A stretch of 64,000 nt of DNA from Archivesica marissinica (lineage: Eukaryota > Mollusca > Bivalvia > Venerida > Vesicomyidae), in contig CM026402.1 in NCBI GenBank assembly GCA_014843695.1, positions 17,205,545 to 17,269,544 on the forward strand. Direction: 5' to 3'. This document shows, piece after piece, positions 20,470 to 32,316 of the stretch; position 1 is the stretch's first letter; each line of letters begins with the position of its first letter. The notes beneath the pieces are model-generated. The model was not told where the DNA came from, made no database searches, and was given only the letters and a program-made list of their open reading frames with translations. Both the position numbers and the translations under genes were made by a program.

Positions 20470-23105
20470 GACAGGTTGTTTATAGGTTTCACTGGGAGGA
20501 TGTCTAGTGACGTAGGTTTCGCTGTATGGATATGTAGTGACGTAGGTTTCGCTGTAAGGATATCTAGTGATGTAGGTTTCACTGTAGGGATATGTAGTGA
20601 CGTAGGTTTCACTGTACGGATATCTAGTAACGTAGGTTTCACTGTAAGGATATCTAGTGACGTAGGTTTCACTGTACGGATATCTAGTAACGTGAGGTTT
20701 CACTGTAAGGATATCTAGTGATGTAGGTTTCACTGTACGGATATCTAGTAACGTAGGTTTCACTGTAAGGATATCTAGTGACGTAGGTTTCACTGTAGGG
20801 ATATGTAGTGACGTAGGTTTCACTGTAAGAATATCTAGTGACGTAGGTTTCACTGTATGGATATATAGTGACGTAGGTTTCACTGTAAGGATATCTAGTG
20901 ACGTAGGTTTCACTGTAAGGATATCTAGTGACGTAGGTTTCACTGTACGGATATCTAGTGACGTAGGTTTCACTGTACGGATATCTAGTGACGTAGGTTT
21001 CACTGTAAGGATATCTAGTGACGTAGGTTTCACTGTACGGATATCTAGTGACGTAGGTATCACTGTACGGATATCTAGTGACGTAGGTTTCACTGTAAGG
21101 ATATCTAGTGACGTAGGTTTCACTGTACGGATATCTAGTGACGTGAGGTTTCACTGTAAGGATATGTAGTAACGTGAGGTTTCACTGTAATGATATCTAG
21201 TGACGTAGGTTTCACTGTAAGGATATATAGTGACGTAGGTTTCGCTGTAAGGATATCTAGTGACGTAGGTTTCGCTGTAAGGATACCTAGTGACGTAGGT
21301 TTCACTGTAAGGATATCTAGTGACGTAGGTTTCACTGTAGGGATATGTAGTGACGTAGGTTTCACTGTAGGGATATGTAGTGACGTAGGTTTCACTGTAG
21401 GGATATGTAGTGACGTAGGGTTCACTGTAAGGATATCTAGTGACGTAGGTTTCACTGTAAGGATATATAGTGACGTAGGTTTCACTGTAAGGATATCTAG
21501 TAACGTGAGGTTTCACTGTAAGGATATGTAGTAATGTGAGGTTTCACTGTATGGATATGTAGTGACGTAGGTTTCACTGTAAGGATATGTAGTGACGTAG
21601 GTTTCACTGTAAGGATATATAGTGAGGTAGGTTTCGCTGTAAGGATATCTAGTGATGTAGGTTTCGCTGTAAGGATATCTAGTGACGTGAGGTTTCACTG
21701 TACGGATATCTAGTGAGGTAGGTTTCACTGTACGGATATGTAGTAACGTGAGGTTTCACTGTACGGATATCTAGTGACGTAGGTTTCGCTGTACGGATAT
21801 GTAGTAACGTGAGGTTTCACTGTACGGATATCTAGTGACGTAGGTTTCACTGTACGGATATGTAGTAACGTGAGGTTTTACTGTACGGATATCTAGTGAT
21901 GTAGGTTTCACTGTAAGGATATCTAGTGACGTAGGTTTCACTGTATGGATATCTAGTGACGTAGGTTTCACTGTAAGGATATCTAGTGACGTAGGTTTCA
22001 CTGTAAGGATATCTAGTAACGTAGGTTTCACTGTAAGGATATCTAGTGATGTAGGTTTCACTGTAAGGATATCTAGTGACGTAGTTTTCACTGTAAGGAT
22101 ATCTAGTGACGTAGGTTTCACTGTATGGATATCTAGTGATGTAGGTTTCACTGTAAGGATATCTAGTGATGTAGGTTTCACTGTAAGGATATCTAGTGAT
22201 GTAGGTTTCACTGTAAGGATATGTAGTGACGTAGGTTTCACTGTAAGGATATCTAGTAACGTAGGTTTCGCTGTAAGAATATCTAGTGACGTAGGTTTCA
22301 CTGTATGGATATCTAGTAACGTAGGTTTCAATGTAATGATATCTAGTGACGTAGGTTTCACTGTAAGGATATATAGTGACGTGAGGTTTCACTGTAAGGA
22401 TATCTAGTAACGTGATGTTTCACTGTAAGGATATCTAGTAACGTAGGTTTCACTGTAAGGATATCTAGTGACGTAGGTTTCACTGTAGGGATATGTAGTG
22501 ACGTAGGTTTCACTGTAGGGATATGTAGTGACGTAGGTTTCACTGTAAGGATATCTAGTGACGTAGGTTTCACTGTAGGGATATGTAGTGACGTAGGTTT
22601 CACTGTAGGGATATGTAGTGACGTAGGTTTCACTGTACGGATATCTAGTGATGTAGGTTTCACTGTAAGGATATCTAGTGACGTAGGTTTCACTGTATGG
22701 ATATCTAGTGACGTAGGTTTCACTGTAAGGATATCTAGTGACGTAGGTTTCGCTGTAATGATATCTAGTGACGTAGGTTTCACTGTAAGGATATCTAGTG
22801 ACGTAGGTTTCGCTGTAATGATATCTAGTGACGTAGGTTTCACTGTAAGGATATCTAGTGACGTAGGTTTCACTGTAAGGATATCTAGTGACGTAGGTTT
22901 CACTGTATGGATATCTAGTGACGTAGGTTTCACTGTATGGATATCTAGTGACGTAGGTTTCACTGTAAGGATATCTAGTGACGTAGGTTTCACTGTAGGG
23001 ATATGTAGTGACGTAGGTTTCACTGTACGGATATCTAGTGACGTAGGTTTCACTGTAAGGATATCTAGTGACGTAGGTTTCACTGTAAGGATATCTAGTG
23101 ACGTA
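20470..23105. repeat. Large 30-bp satellite array
   Basis: About 87 copies of GTAGGTTTCACTGTAAGGAT followed by ATCTAGTGAC. Variants occur at the AAGG position (AAGG, ACGG, ATGG, AGGG), ATCTAG/ATGTAG/ATATAG and GAC/AAC/GAT. Scattered 31-bp units carry an extra G (GTGAGGTTTCAC) and shift the frames. The many overlapping frames (repeating KPTSLDILTV or YPYSETYVTR) are period artefacts. Confidence 0.97.
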
Positions 23106-23459
23106 GAATAACAGCGAAATATGATATGACAATCTATTGAACATTTATGGGATCCCAAATTTGGTCCAGCCTGTGTAAACGGAAAACATCACATGTTCGT
23201 GAAATTACTTAATTGAGGCAGTTGATTGTGTGAAATGTGTCATGATATAGTTGTATGCAGTATTGTATATTATCTCCACTTTATCTAGCATCTATAGCTG
23301 TTGCCGATGTTTTCAAAACTTTAAAATTAGTATTTGTACGTGTAAATTATTAATGTAAACCTGTTTATAAATAACTAGCATAGGACCCCATTGCCCATTC
23401 ACATTGTACTGCTATGACGCTGCACTAATAAACACACCGTCCAAGCCTATGCAGAGCCA
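23106..23459. other. Spacer between two satellites
   Basis: About 350 bases, AT-rich. No gene or known repeat recognised. Confidence 0.4.
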
Positions 23460-24270
23460 GACAACGGCACGAACGTGCTTGACGAACTTGATGTAGCATG
23501 TAGCTCAGACAACGGCACGAACGTGCTTGACGAACTTAATGTAGCATGTAGCTCAGACAACGGCACGAACGTGCTTGACGAACTTGATGTATCATGTAGC
23601 TCAGACAACGGCACGAACGTGCTTGACGAACTTGATGTATCATGTAGCTCAGACAACGGCACGAACGTGCTTGACGAACTTGATGTAGCATGTAGCTCAG
23701 ACAACGGCACGAACGTGCTTGACGAACTTGATGTAGCATGTAGCTCAGACAACGGCACGAACGTGCTTGACGAACTTGATGTATCATGTAGCTCAGACAA
23801 CGGCACGAACGTGCTTGACGAACTTGATGTATCATGTAGCTCAGACAACGGCACGAACGTGCTTGACGAACTTGATGTAGCATGTAGCTCAGACAACGGC
23901 ACGAACGTGCTTGACGAACTTGATGTAGCATGTAGCTCAGACAACGGCACGAACGTGCTTGACGAACTTGATGTATCATGTAGCTCAGACAACGGCACGA
24001 ACGTGCTTGACGAACTTGATGTATCATGTAGCTCAGACAACGGCACGAACGTGCTTGACGAACTTGATGTAGCATGTAGCTCAGACAACGGCACGAACGT
24101 GCTTGACGAACTTGATGTAGCATGTAGCTCAGACAACGGCACGAACGTGCTTGACGAACTTGATGTATCATGTAGCTCAGACAACGGCACGAACGTGCTT
24201 GACGAACTTGATGTATCATGTAGCTCAGACAACGGCACGAACGTGCTTGACGAACTTGATGTAGCATGTA
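23460..24270. repeat. 48-bp satellite with four-unit higher order
   Basis: About 17 copies of a 48-bp unit containing GACAACGGCACGAACGTGCT and GACGAACTTGATGTA. A single base alternates strictly: two units with GTAGCATG, then two with GTATCATG, giving a 192-bp higher-order period repeated four times. All three readable frames are open. The plus frame (repeating SSDNGTNVLDELDVAC, 276 codons from 23475) has an initiating ATG, but nothing else suggests a gene. Confidence 0.95.
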
Positions 24271-24763
24271 AGCGGCAACAACACAGACTTACTGGACGAG
24301 AATAATGTCGGTTTCATTCAATGCATTTATTTATTTGTAAAATTTAAATTAAGAAACATACCTTTATTTATCAATATAGTGTTATCCCTGTACCGATGAA
24401 CTTCCGAAAGAAATACAACATTAAAGTGTATAAAGATAGGGACCCATCTAGATTCACTGACTTAGCGAAATGAACACCCATTTCGTTGTAATTAATACTA
24501 CTTCGCGTGTAGATTTCGCTCGATCAGTTTAGTTTACCACCATAAAACAAACAAGTTTCGAGTAATTTCTATATGTATGCATGCATTTTGAATTCATGTA
24601 TTTTACTATGACGGATGGTGTCCCTGAGTTCCGGTTCCTCCGAGCTCTTTGGTGTGCAGTCAACCGAGGTGTTGGTGTAACTAAGCTTTCGATAATGTAG
24701 TGTACGTGAGGTTTACATGTTTATTTTGTTTAAGTAATAATATTTATTTTCCCATTGTATATA
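24271..24763. other. Spacer, nothing recognised
   Basis: AT-rich sequence between the 48-bp satellite and a MITE. No supported feature. Confidence 0.4.
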
Positions 24764-24941
24764 CAGTCAAACCTGTCTTAAGCAGCCAGCCAAGGGAATC
24801 ACATAAAGTGGCTGCTTAGCACAGATGGCTGCTTAATAGAGGTCAAATGTATACTAAGATAACATATTGGGAATCTGGAAACTGGCTGCTTAATACAGAT
24901 TGGCTGCTTAATACAGGTGACCACTAACACAGGGTTGACTG
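24764..24941. mobile_element. MITE family M5 (TA target), copy 1
   Basis: 178 bp between TA dinucleotides. Ends CAGTCAAACCTGTCTTA and GTGTTAG...GTTGACTG (left end CAGTCAAACCTGT, right end complement CAGTCAACCCTGT). The inside repeats GGCTGCTTAATACAG several times. Copies at 27810-27987 (also 178 bp) and 58031-58184. Confidence 0.88.
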
Positions 24942-25492
24942 TAGGCGAATAAAACATGGTTTGGAGTTCTGACGCGTAGGAACTAACCAAGGAGGCCGTA
25001 GGCGTAAGTTGTTAATTACGGCGCTCAGAACAAGACACCGTGTGTTATTCGATATTAAATAACGCAAATACAAATTTTATTTCGATTCTAACATAACCAA
25101 ACTATTTAAAGAACGCAAGCAAAGTTGGTGTTACTTGTTAGAAAGCCACAAATGAAGTCACGTAACAAAAATAACGTCACGTTTGACACCACGCGCTAGC
25201 TAAGCCATGTTGTATTGAAGATTTAGCAGCCGTTACGGTACATTCCTTCAGTGCGTATACAGACAAAATGCCGAGTCATGTTAGAATTGTAGATTATGTA
25301 TTTATTTGTTTTAAGTAATGAATCGCGGGTTAGTAGTTTCCATCAGGGTATGGACTGCATTGGGCGTGGTTAATGCATGTGGAGGTAGAAGGCATTACAC
25401 GTCCCTTGTTTCCTTCGATAATTATTTTATATTATTTCAACCTTAGTTCCGTGCCTGCAATACTGCTCAGATGGGGCATCAGGGGTATTCCT
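24942..25492. other. Spacer, nothing recognised
   Basis: No supported exon or element. Confidence 0.4.
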
Positions 25493-25505
25493 TCACCAAT
25501 ACTAG

Positions 25506-25795
25506 TGTGTGTTTTACGTTTATTTATCGTCGCTACCGGTTGCCCATATGAGCGACGCCTCCTGAAGAGATTAGTTATTTTAGATTTTTGGAGGATAGTG
25601 CAATGATACAGACAGAGACCCATTCCAGAGTCTCCTCTGGTTCTTTTACGTGCACGGTGTAAAGCACCGACACGAGACCTCGGTTTAGCGTCCCATCTGA
25701 AAGACTGTTAATTTTATTAGGGTCAGACGGGGGATCGAACCTGCGATCCCTGGATTACCAGTCCAGCGTGTTACCACTGGACTACAGGTCCGTCT
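25506..25795 (-). mobile_element. SINE family B, full length, with target duplication
   Basis: Reverse copy with complete head at the right (complement of TAGTCCAGTGGTAACACGC and GGTTCGATCCCCC). Flanked by a perfect 13-bp duplication TCACCAATACTAG at 25493-25505 and 25796-25808. Little diverged from the other B copies, so probably young. Confidence 0.95.
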
Positions 25796-25808
25796 GTCAC
25801 CAATACTA

Positions 25809-26668
25809 GCTATGGAGAATCGCCATATATATGACCTAAGCTGTCTGTACGACATTAAACACCAATGCAAACAAATAAACAAACACAAAGTATATATGTA
25901 CATACATATAGTTTGTTCTGCCTTGGTTTGCTTTGATAATGATGTTATTCTCATTCAACAACGACTATACATCCATATACTTTGTTTGGCTTTCCCCACC
26001 CACTCCAACATGGAGGTATAAGAGATGAACAAACATCTATAAAAAATAAATTCTTTATTATTATTATTATAATTATATCACAATTATTTATGACAGAACA
26101 TTTGGAAATATCTGCAATATCACTGTTAATCGTATATTAGAAAATTACCTAAACAACTATAAAACACGGAATGACAAATTGGTACCAAATTGGTACCAAA
26201 TTGGTAATTATGTCAAACTGATTTAGAATTGGTGATATGAAATTTAAATTTGCTTTGATCAGATCACGTTGATTAGCAAAGTTATTACATACGAGATAAA
26301 AATGCAGCAGTTAGAACTATTGAGTAATAATGACATTATCTGCACTATTAAAATAGTTATTTACATAATAAAAACTAACGTCTCTGTAGAATATTAAAAC
26401 AGGTTTAGGCACAATTACGAATCATTTCTGGGTTGTTGCCCTAACCATTCGTATTGTCATGCATTGTATTGTATCTTTATGTGTATGACATATTTACTAT
26501 TGATTTGCAATAAAATATGATTAATCTTCAAACATCTGGGTTCGAAAACAGGAAAACATATTTATCATAATCAAACATTGAGTAAGAAATTATGCTACAC
26601 GCATAAGCGTGTGCGAACAAATCCTGTCTTATATCGTTGTAATTCAGCAATGCATGTAGCTCATTTTG
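25809..26668. other. Spacer with a LINE relic
   Basis: Mostly AT-rich. On the minus strand near 26370-26430 the peptide TCFNILQRR matches the last residues of the LINE ORF at 55098-56285 (TCFSILQRL), so a decayed copy ends here. A triplicated TTGGTACCAAA motif lies near 26180-26200. Confidence 0.4.
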
Positions 26669-26730
26669 GTTAAACTTGTTAAAGCTTGCTTCACAATCGT
26701 TGTAAAATAAATAAAGTTTAAAAAAAAAAA
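26669..26730 (+). mobile_element. SINE family D tail fragment
   Basis: GTTAAAGCTTGCTTCACAAT, CGTTGTAAAATAAATAAAGT, TTA and an A-run. Matches the 3' ends of the D copies at 28189-28444 and 62853-63106. Confidence 0.7.
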
Positions 26731-26922
26731 GATAGTCTCGACTAATATAACGAGATACATCTTCAACCCATATCTCTGAAATAAAATCGATAAATATTTA
26801 CCCATATCGAGAAACAATCGCTATGTTCTAGTTTCAACGACTTCGATACACAAATACGATCGATTTTCATTGAATATTTCGTACATGCTTTAGAATAATG
26901 TTATACACCATTGAATATCATG

Positions 26923-27086
26923 AACCGTTACGATTGTGCGCTTAGGCAAGGCATTTAACATCCACGTTGCCCCTTCTCTTTCCCTGGTGGCGATGGATTC
27001 CATCAAGAATGAGGTCTCGAGAGTGATTAATATAAGTTGCAAGAACTTGTTTCACAATCGAGCTAAAATAAATGTGTATAAACAAA
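26923..27086 (+). mobile_element. SINE family A, 5'-truncated
   Basis: Begins at ACCGTTACGATTGTGC after the tRNA-like head. Retains GGCAAGGCATTTAACATCCA, GAATGAGGTCTCGAGAGTG and the tail ATAAATGTGTATAAAC. Confidence 0.87.
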
Positions 27087-27186
27087 TATGAGATAACTAG
27101 GTGAACTATGAAGGTATGGTGAATAAAATCACACACACAAACATTATTGTATTTACATGATTGTGTACTGTTTCCCTACATCAGGC

Positions 27187-27321
27187 ACCTAGGTTATAAA
27201 ACTTTTCTCAGATCTCAAACTCAAGAGATTTGATTGGTTGAGTGTGAGTTTCACACTCAGCTGATCCAATCCGAAGCTTGAGACTGAGTTTGAGATTGGA
27301 GAAATGTTTTATAACACCCAG
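27187..27321. mobile_element. Palindromic MITE family M2, copy 1
   Basis: Long inverted arms: GGTTATAAAAC...TCTCAGATCTCAAACTCAAG against CTTGAGACTGAGTTTGAGAT...GTTTTATAACACC. The whole ~135 bp can fold back. Copies at 32317-32460 and 52727-52875. The 57-bp array starts at its right end. Confidence 0.8.
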
Positions 27322-27655
27322 CACTGATCTCCCGAGTGTAATCTCTGTTAGATAAGTCAGATATATAATTTCCCTACATCTGATCTCCTGGGTGTAATCT
27401 CTGTTAAGATAAGTCGGATATATAATTTCCCTACATCTGATCTCCTGGGTGTAATCTCTGTTAAGATAAGTCGGATATATAATTTCCCTACATCTGATCT
27501 CCTGGGTGTAATCTCTGTTAAGATAAGTCGGATATATAATTTCCCTACATCTGATCTCCTGGGTGTAATCTCTGTTAAGATAAGTCGGATATATAATTTC
27601 CCTACATCTGATCTCCTGGGTGTAAACTCTGTTAGATAAGTCGGATATATAATTT
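27322..27655. repeat. 57-bp minisatellite abutting a MITE
   Basis: About 5.8 copies of GATCTCCTGGGTGTAATCTC, TGTTAAGATAAGTCGGATAT and ATAATTTCCCTACATCT. The first and last units lack one A (TTAGATAAG). Confidence 0.95.
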
Positions 27656-27809
27656 CAAGATCAAAATCGTGAACTGCTGTTGTTAACTAGTATCCTACTT
27701 GAAAGTGAACATTAAAACCGATACCCACATGGATCCAGTTGCAAAATAGCATTGCTTAAAACGAAAACGTATAACAAATATGGTCTTACAGCGAATATAT
27801 GATACAGTA

Positions 27810-27987
27810 CAGTCAAACCTGTCTTAAGCAGCGAGTCGATGGAATTACCGAAAGTGGTTGCTTAGCATAGGTGGCTGCTTAATAGAGGTCAAATGTATAA
27901 TAAAACAACATATTGGGAATATGCAAGCTGACAGCTTAATACAGGTTGGCTGCTTAATAGAGGTGACCGCTAACACATGTTTGACTG
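27810..27987. mobile_element. MITE family M5 (TA target), copy 2
   Basis: 178 bp, TA on both sides. Left CAGTCAAACCTGTCTTAAGC, right ACACATGTTTGACTG. Same internal GGCTGCTTAATA repeats as copy 1. Confidence 0.88.
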
Positions 27988-28188
27988 TATACTGAATTGC
28001 AGTGACAACTGTAGCTAGCATTGACTGTGTTGAATACCGCCAGACGCCGCTTGATTCTCGGACGTTAACATATCATACATATTGTGCTAGTTGGTGATCT
28101 TAATTATATAGAGAATTAACATGTGCTGATGTTGCTTAAGAATGGAAGCAGCATATTAATCAGTTATACAGATCATACCCTGATTATT

Positions 28189-28444
28189 AAAAAGTTTAAA
28201 CGTTATCTATTTTACAACGATTGCGAAGCAAGTTCTAACAACTTATATTAATCACTCTCGTTGGCGCGGATGAAAGCGTAAATGTGGTCGTTAGTGTGGG
28301 AGGAAACCGGACTACCCGGAGAAAACCCACCAGTCCGATCTGGCGACCACCGTACCATCTCACATACTTCCCGGTCGGAGGACCGAACCCGGTTGGCATT
28401 GGTGAGAATGAGCTAGCTAACCACTGCGCTAATCGGACAGCCCG
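28189..28444 (-). mobile_element. SINE family D
   Basis: Reverse, full length. The head at the right is the complement of TGTCCGATTAGCGCAGTGGT with a B-box-like GGGTTCG. The body is the complement of GGTGGGTTTTCTCCGGGTA, and the tail that of CGTTGTAAAATA...GTTTAAA. About 255 bp. Confidence 0.9.
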
Positions 28445-28612
28445 CACACGCTGATTGCGAACACTGGATGGTAGTTTTATATAAATACTCCAAGTCCTTT
28501 AGAAGATAAGTTCTCATCTTATCATGCACGAGTTTAATCGTTGGAAATCATCAACTTTCGTTTCCGAGAACATTGAAGGCATTTGTTCATATTTGGATAA
28601 CAGATGTGCTAA

Positions 28613-29115
28613 GTCTATGCCTATTTACTTCCCTTGGTTAAACACTATTTAACGTCGTTAATGACTATGCCTATTTACCTCCATTGGTTAAACACTATTT
28701 AACGTCGTTAATGACTATGCCTATTTACTTCCCTTGGTTAAACACTATTTAACGTAGTTAATGACTATGCCGGCTTACTTCCCTTTGTTAAACACTATTT
28801 AACGTCGTTAATGACTATGCCGGCTTACTTCCCTTCTTTGTTAAACACTATTTAACGTCGTTAATGACTATGCCGGCTTACTTCCCTTTGTTAAACACTA
28901 TTTAACGTCGTTAATGACTATGCTATTTACTTCCCTTGGTTAAACACTATTTAACATCGTTAATGACTATGCCGGCTTACTTCCCTTGTTAAACACTATT
29001 TAACGTCGTTAATGACTATGCCGGCTTAGTTCCCTTTATTAAACACTATTTAACGTCGTTAATGACTACGCCGGCTTACTTCCCTTTGTTAAAAACTATT
29101 TAACTTCGTTAAGAT
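28613..29115. repeat. ~51-bp minisatellite
   Basis: About ten copies of TTAAACACTATTTAACGTCG, TTAATGACTATGCCGGCTTA, CTTCCCTTTG. An internal palindrome (GTTAAAC...; TTTAACG) gives each unit a small hairpin. Early units read CTATTTACTTCC instead of CGGCTTACTTCC. Confidence 0.93.
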
Positions 29116-29362
29116 AAGCAGAGTGTATGGATTGGTTGAACATTTTATCGACAGTCAGGGGCGTACCTTAGGCTAGATATATGTGCAGGCACCATTAGGA
29201 TAGATAGGGTGTTTGCGGTGGCGTCTTAGATAGGGTGTCCGTTGTATCTTCCGTGAACGATTTTGAAAGCCTATTTCGCCTGTGCTGCATTCTGGGGGAA
29301 TTTTACGGCATGCATTGACAAGGAATAAGGTACACAGTTGTACAGTTATGAACATCTTCTTT

Positions 29363-29601
29363 GATGTGGAAGTCGTGATAGCGCAGTGGATGCGCGTTCG
29401 CTTCAGGTGCGAAAGGTCCGGAGTTCGAGCCCCACTGGAGCCGTTACGATTGTGCCCTTAGGCAAGGCATTTAAATTCCACGTTGCCTCTTCTCTCTCCC
29501 TCATGGCGATGGATTCCATCAGGAATGAGGTCTCGAGAGTGATTCATATAAGTTGATATAACTTGTTTCGCAATCGAGCTAAAATAAATTTGTATAAACA
29601 A
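29363..29601 (+). mobile_element. SINE family A, full length, with target duplication
   Basis: tRNA-like head with A box (GATAGCGCAGTGGATGCGCG) and B box (GGAGTTCGAGCCCCACTGG), then body and tail AATAAATTTGTATAAACA. Flanked by a 12-bp duplication AACATCTTCTTT (29351-29362, 29602-29613). An almost identical copy lies inverted at 30154-30387. Confidence 0.94.
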
Positions 29602-29680
29602 AACATCTTCTTTTATCAATTAAAAGGTAATTAAAAACCGTCTTATTTTCATATTCGATTAGTTCGCTTCACATCATTTA

Positions 29681-29889
29681 TGTATGTATGTATTAATGTC
29701 AAACCCCTTGCGGGGACCTAGACATGTTTTCTTGCAGACCTAGCCGACCTAAGTGGTTAACCAGTACTAAGCAATGTGTGTGAGGTGCCTTGCTCAATGA
29801 CACTACATACGTGGCCTGACTGAGTATCGAACCCGGGACCGTTCGATTCCAAATCCGACGCTCTACCACTGTACCACGGACGCCACACC
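29681..29889 (-). mobile_element. SINE family C
   Basis: The complement reads GGCGTCCGTGGTACAGTGGT, AGAGCGTCGGATTTGGAATC, CCGGGTTCGATACTCAGTC (A and B boxes), then TAGTGTCATTGAGCAAGGCA and a (TACA)n-like tail. Copies at 36466-36684 and 48270-48480. Confidence 0.9.
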
Positions 29890-30153
29890 TTAGCCTGGGA
29901 ACAGTCGTTGATATATTTTGCCTGGTCAGCCAAATAAATATATTTTTGACACCAAGACCATTAATTAAGCAGTATTGAGTTTCTGATAATGTCATTTTGC
30001 CATTATTTCCATGCAATTTTGTTGCATTTTTCGCATTTTCATCTTTTAAATTTCAGAAGAAAGTATGTAGGCACGTGCCTACAACAAGCTACGCAACTGA
30101 CAGTGTTCTCAATGACGCCAATAGCAAGTGGGTATTAATTGGTCTTCACGTTA

Positions 30154-30387
30154 GTTTATACAAATTTATTTTAGCTCGATTGCGAAACAAGTTATTTCAA
30201 CTTATATAAATCACTCTCGAGACCTCATTCCTGATGGAATCCATCGCCACGAGGGAGAGAGAAGAGGCAACGTGGAATTTAAATGCCTTGCCTAAGGGCA
30301 CAATCGTAACGGCTCCAGTGGGGCTCGAACTCCGGACCTTTCGCACCTGAAGCGAACGCGCATCCACTGCGCTATCACGACTTCCAC
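30154..30387 (-). mobile_element. SINE family A, inverted full-length copy
   Basis: Reverse of the family A consensus, from the tail complement GTTTATACAAATTTATTTTA to the head complement CACTGCGCTATCACGACTTC. Differs from the copy at 29363-29601 by only a few bases. Confidence 0.94.
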
Positions 30388-30845
30388 ACGTTCATGCATG
30401 CTCACCTTTTACTTTCTGAACAAGCAATATCCATTATCTTGTTTCGAAATCATTATAAAATAAAGTTTAAACTCTTTATCTCCGGCTAAGAGCCATAATA
30501 ATATAAAACACTGTTAAAGGATTCTCTGTACCGTAGCCAGAGGAAAATTTCGACCGAGGCAATCTAGGGGGTCCGGGGGCATGTTCCCCCTTAACTTTTT
30601 GGGCCATAGCAGCGAGTTCCTGCGTTTTCTGATTTAATCAGTTTAGACGTATAAGTATGTACTGACCTGTCAGCTCTCTAGCAGTCAACATTTTATACCT
30701 TTCATATATTTTTGTTTGCTTTGGAAATGTGCAGCTGCCTCGGTGTGCCTCAGTGTGGCTACGGGCCTGATTCTTATCTCGTTATGAACAGTCACAAAGA
30801 AACCTGATTCTGTGAGAGTCTATGTTAGTCAGTTTCGAAGTTTCA
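30388..30845. other. Spacer, nothing coding
   Basis: Contains GGGGGTCCGGGGGCATGTTC near 30567, similar to a motif at 2555-2575, suggesting element debris. No exon recognised. Confidence 0.4.
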
Positions 30846-32310
30846 TTCATTGTCAATTCAAATCATTTCATTGTGTCACCTAATGTTGTCTCAAATCATT
30901 TCATTGTGTCATCTAATGTTGTCTCAAATCATTTCATTGTGTCATCTAATGTCTCAAATCATTTCGCTGTGTCATCTAATGTTGTCTCAAATCATTTCAT
31001 TGTGTCATCTAATGTTGTCTCAAATCATTTCATTGCGTCATCTAATGTTGTCTCAAATCATTTCATTGCGTCATCTAATGTTGTCTCAAATCATTCCATT
31101 GTGTCATCTAATGTCTCAAATCATTTCATTGCGTCATCTAATGTCTCAAATCATTTCATTGTGTCATCTAATGTCTCAAATCATTTCATTGCGTCATCTA
31201 ATGTTGTCTCAAATCATTTCATTGCGTCATCTAATGTTGTCTCAAATCATTTCATTGCATTGCGTCATCTAATGTTGTCTCAAATCATTTCATTGCGTCA
31301 TCTAATGTTGTCTCAAATAATTTCATTGCGTCATCTAATGTTGTCTCAAATCATTCCACTGCGTCATCTAATGTTGTCTCAAATCATTTCATTGCGTCAT
31401 CTAATGTTGTCTCAAATCATTTCATTGCGTCATCTAATGTTGTCTCAAATCATTTCATTGCGTCATCTAATGTTGTCTCAAATCATTTCATTGCGTCATC
31501 TAATGTTGTCTCAAATCATTTCATTGCGTCATCTAATGTTGTCTCAAATCATTTCATTGCGTCATCTAATGTTGTCTCAAATCATTTCATTGCGTCATCT
31601 AATGTTGTCTCAAATCATTTCATTGCGTCATCTAATGTTGTCTCAAATCATTTCATTGCGTCATCTAATGTTGTCTCAAATCATTTCATTGCGTCATCTA
31701 ATGTTGTCTCAAATCATTTCATTGCGTCATCTAATGTTGTCTCAAATCATTTCATTGCGTCATCTAATGTTGTCTCAAATCATTTCATTGCGTCATCTAA
31801 TGTTGTCTCAAATCATTCCACTGCGTCACCTAATGTTGTCTCAAATCATTTCATTGTGTCATCTAATGTTGTCTCAAATCATTTCATTGTGTCATCTAAT
31901 GTCTCAAATCATTTCGCTGTGTCATCTAATGTTGTCTCAAATCATTTCATTGTGTCATCTAATGTTGTCTCAAATCATTTCATTGCGTCATCTAATGTTG
32001 TCTCAAATCATTTCATTGCGTCATCTAATGTTGTCTCAAATCATTCCATTGTGTCATCTAATGTCTCAAATCATTTCATTGCGTCATCTAATGTCTCAAA
32101 TCATTTCATTGTGTCATCTAATGTCTCAAATCATTTCATTGCGTCATCTAATGTTGTCTCAAATCATTTCATTGCGTCATCTAATGTTGTCTCAAATCAT
32201 TTCATTGCGTCATATAATGTTGTCTCAAATCATTTCATTGCGTCATCTAATGTTGTCTCAAATCATTTCATTGCGTCATCTAATGTTGTTTCAAATCATT
32301 CCACTGCGTG
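30846..32310. repeat. 33-bp satellite (with 30-bp variants)
   Basis: About 44 copies of TCTCAAATCATTTCATTGCG, TCATCTAATGTTG. Some units lack three bases (AATGTCTC instead of AATGTTGTCTC). Since both lengths are multiples of three, a 502-codon frame remains open, without coding features. A block at 30875-31240 recurs at 31825-32190 with the same order of long and short units. Confidence 0.96.
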
Positions 32311-32316
32311 ACATGT

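Noticed and set aside
20461..23158. Many overlapping long frames with 10-residue repeats (KPTSLDILTV, YPYSETYVTR and others)
   Set aside because: All are readings of the 30-bp satellite; several frames and both strands are open at once and 31-bp units shift them. No start context, splice sites or domain.
25432..25954. Small proteins called on SINEs (also 16940-17179, 29699-30016, 36425-36703, 62716-63052)
   Set aside because: These frames read through tRNA-derived SINEs and have no protein family features.
29380..29450. True tRNA genes at the SINE heads
   Set aside because: Heads match A and B boxes but acceptor stems do not close and each is followed by the same SINE body and tail, so they are SINE promoters.
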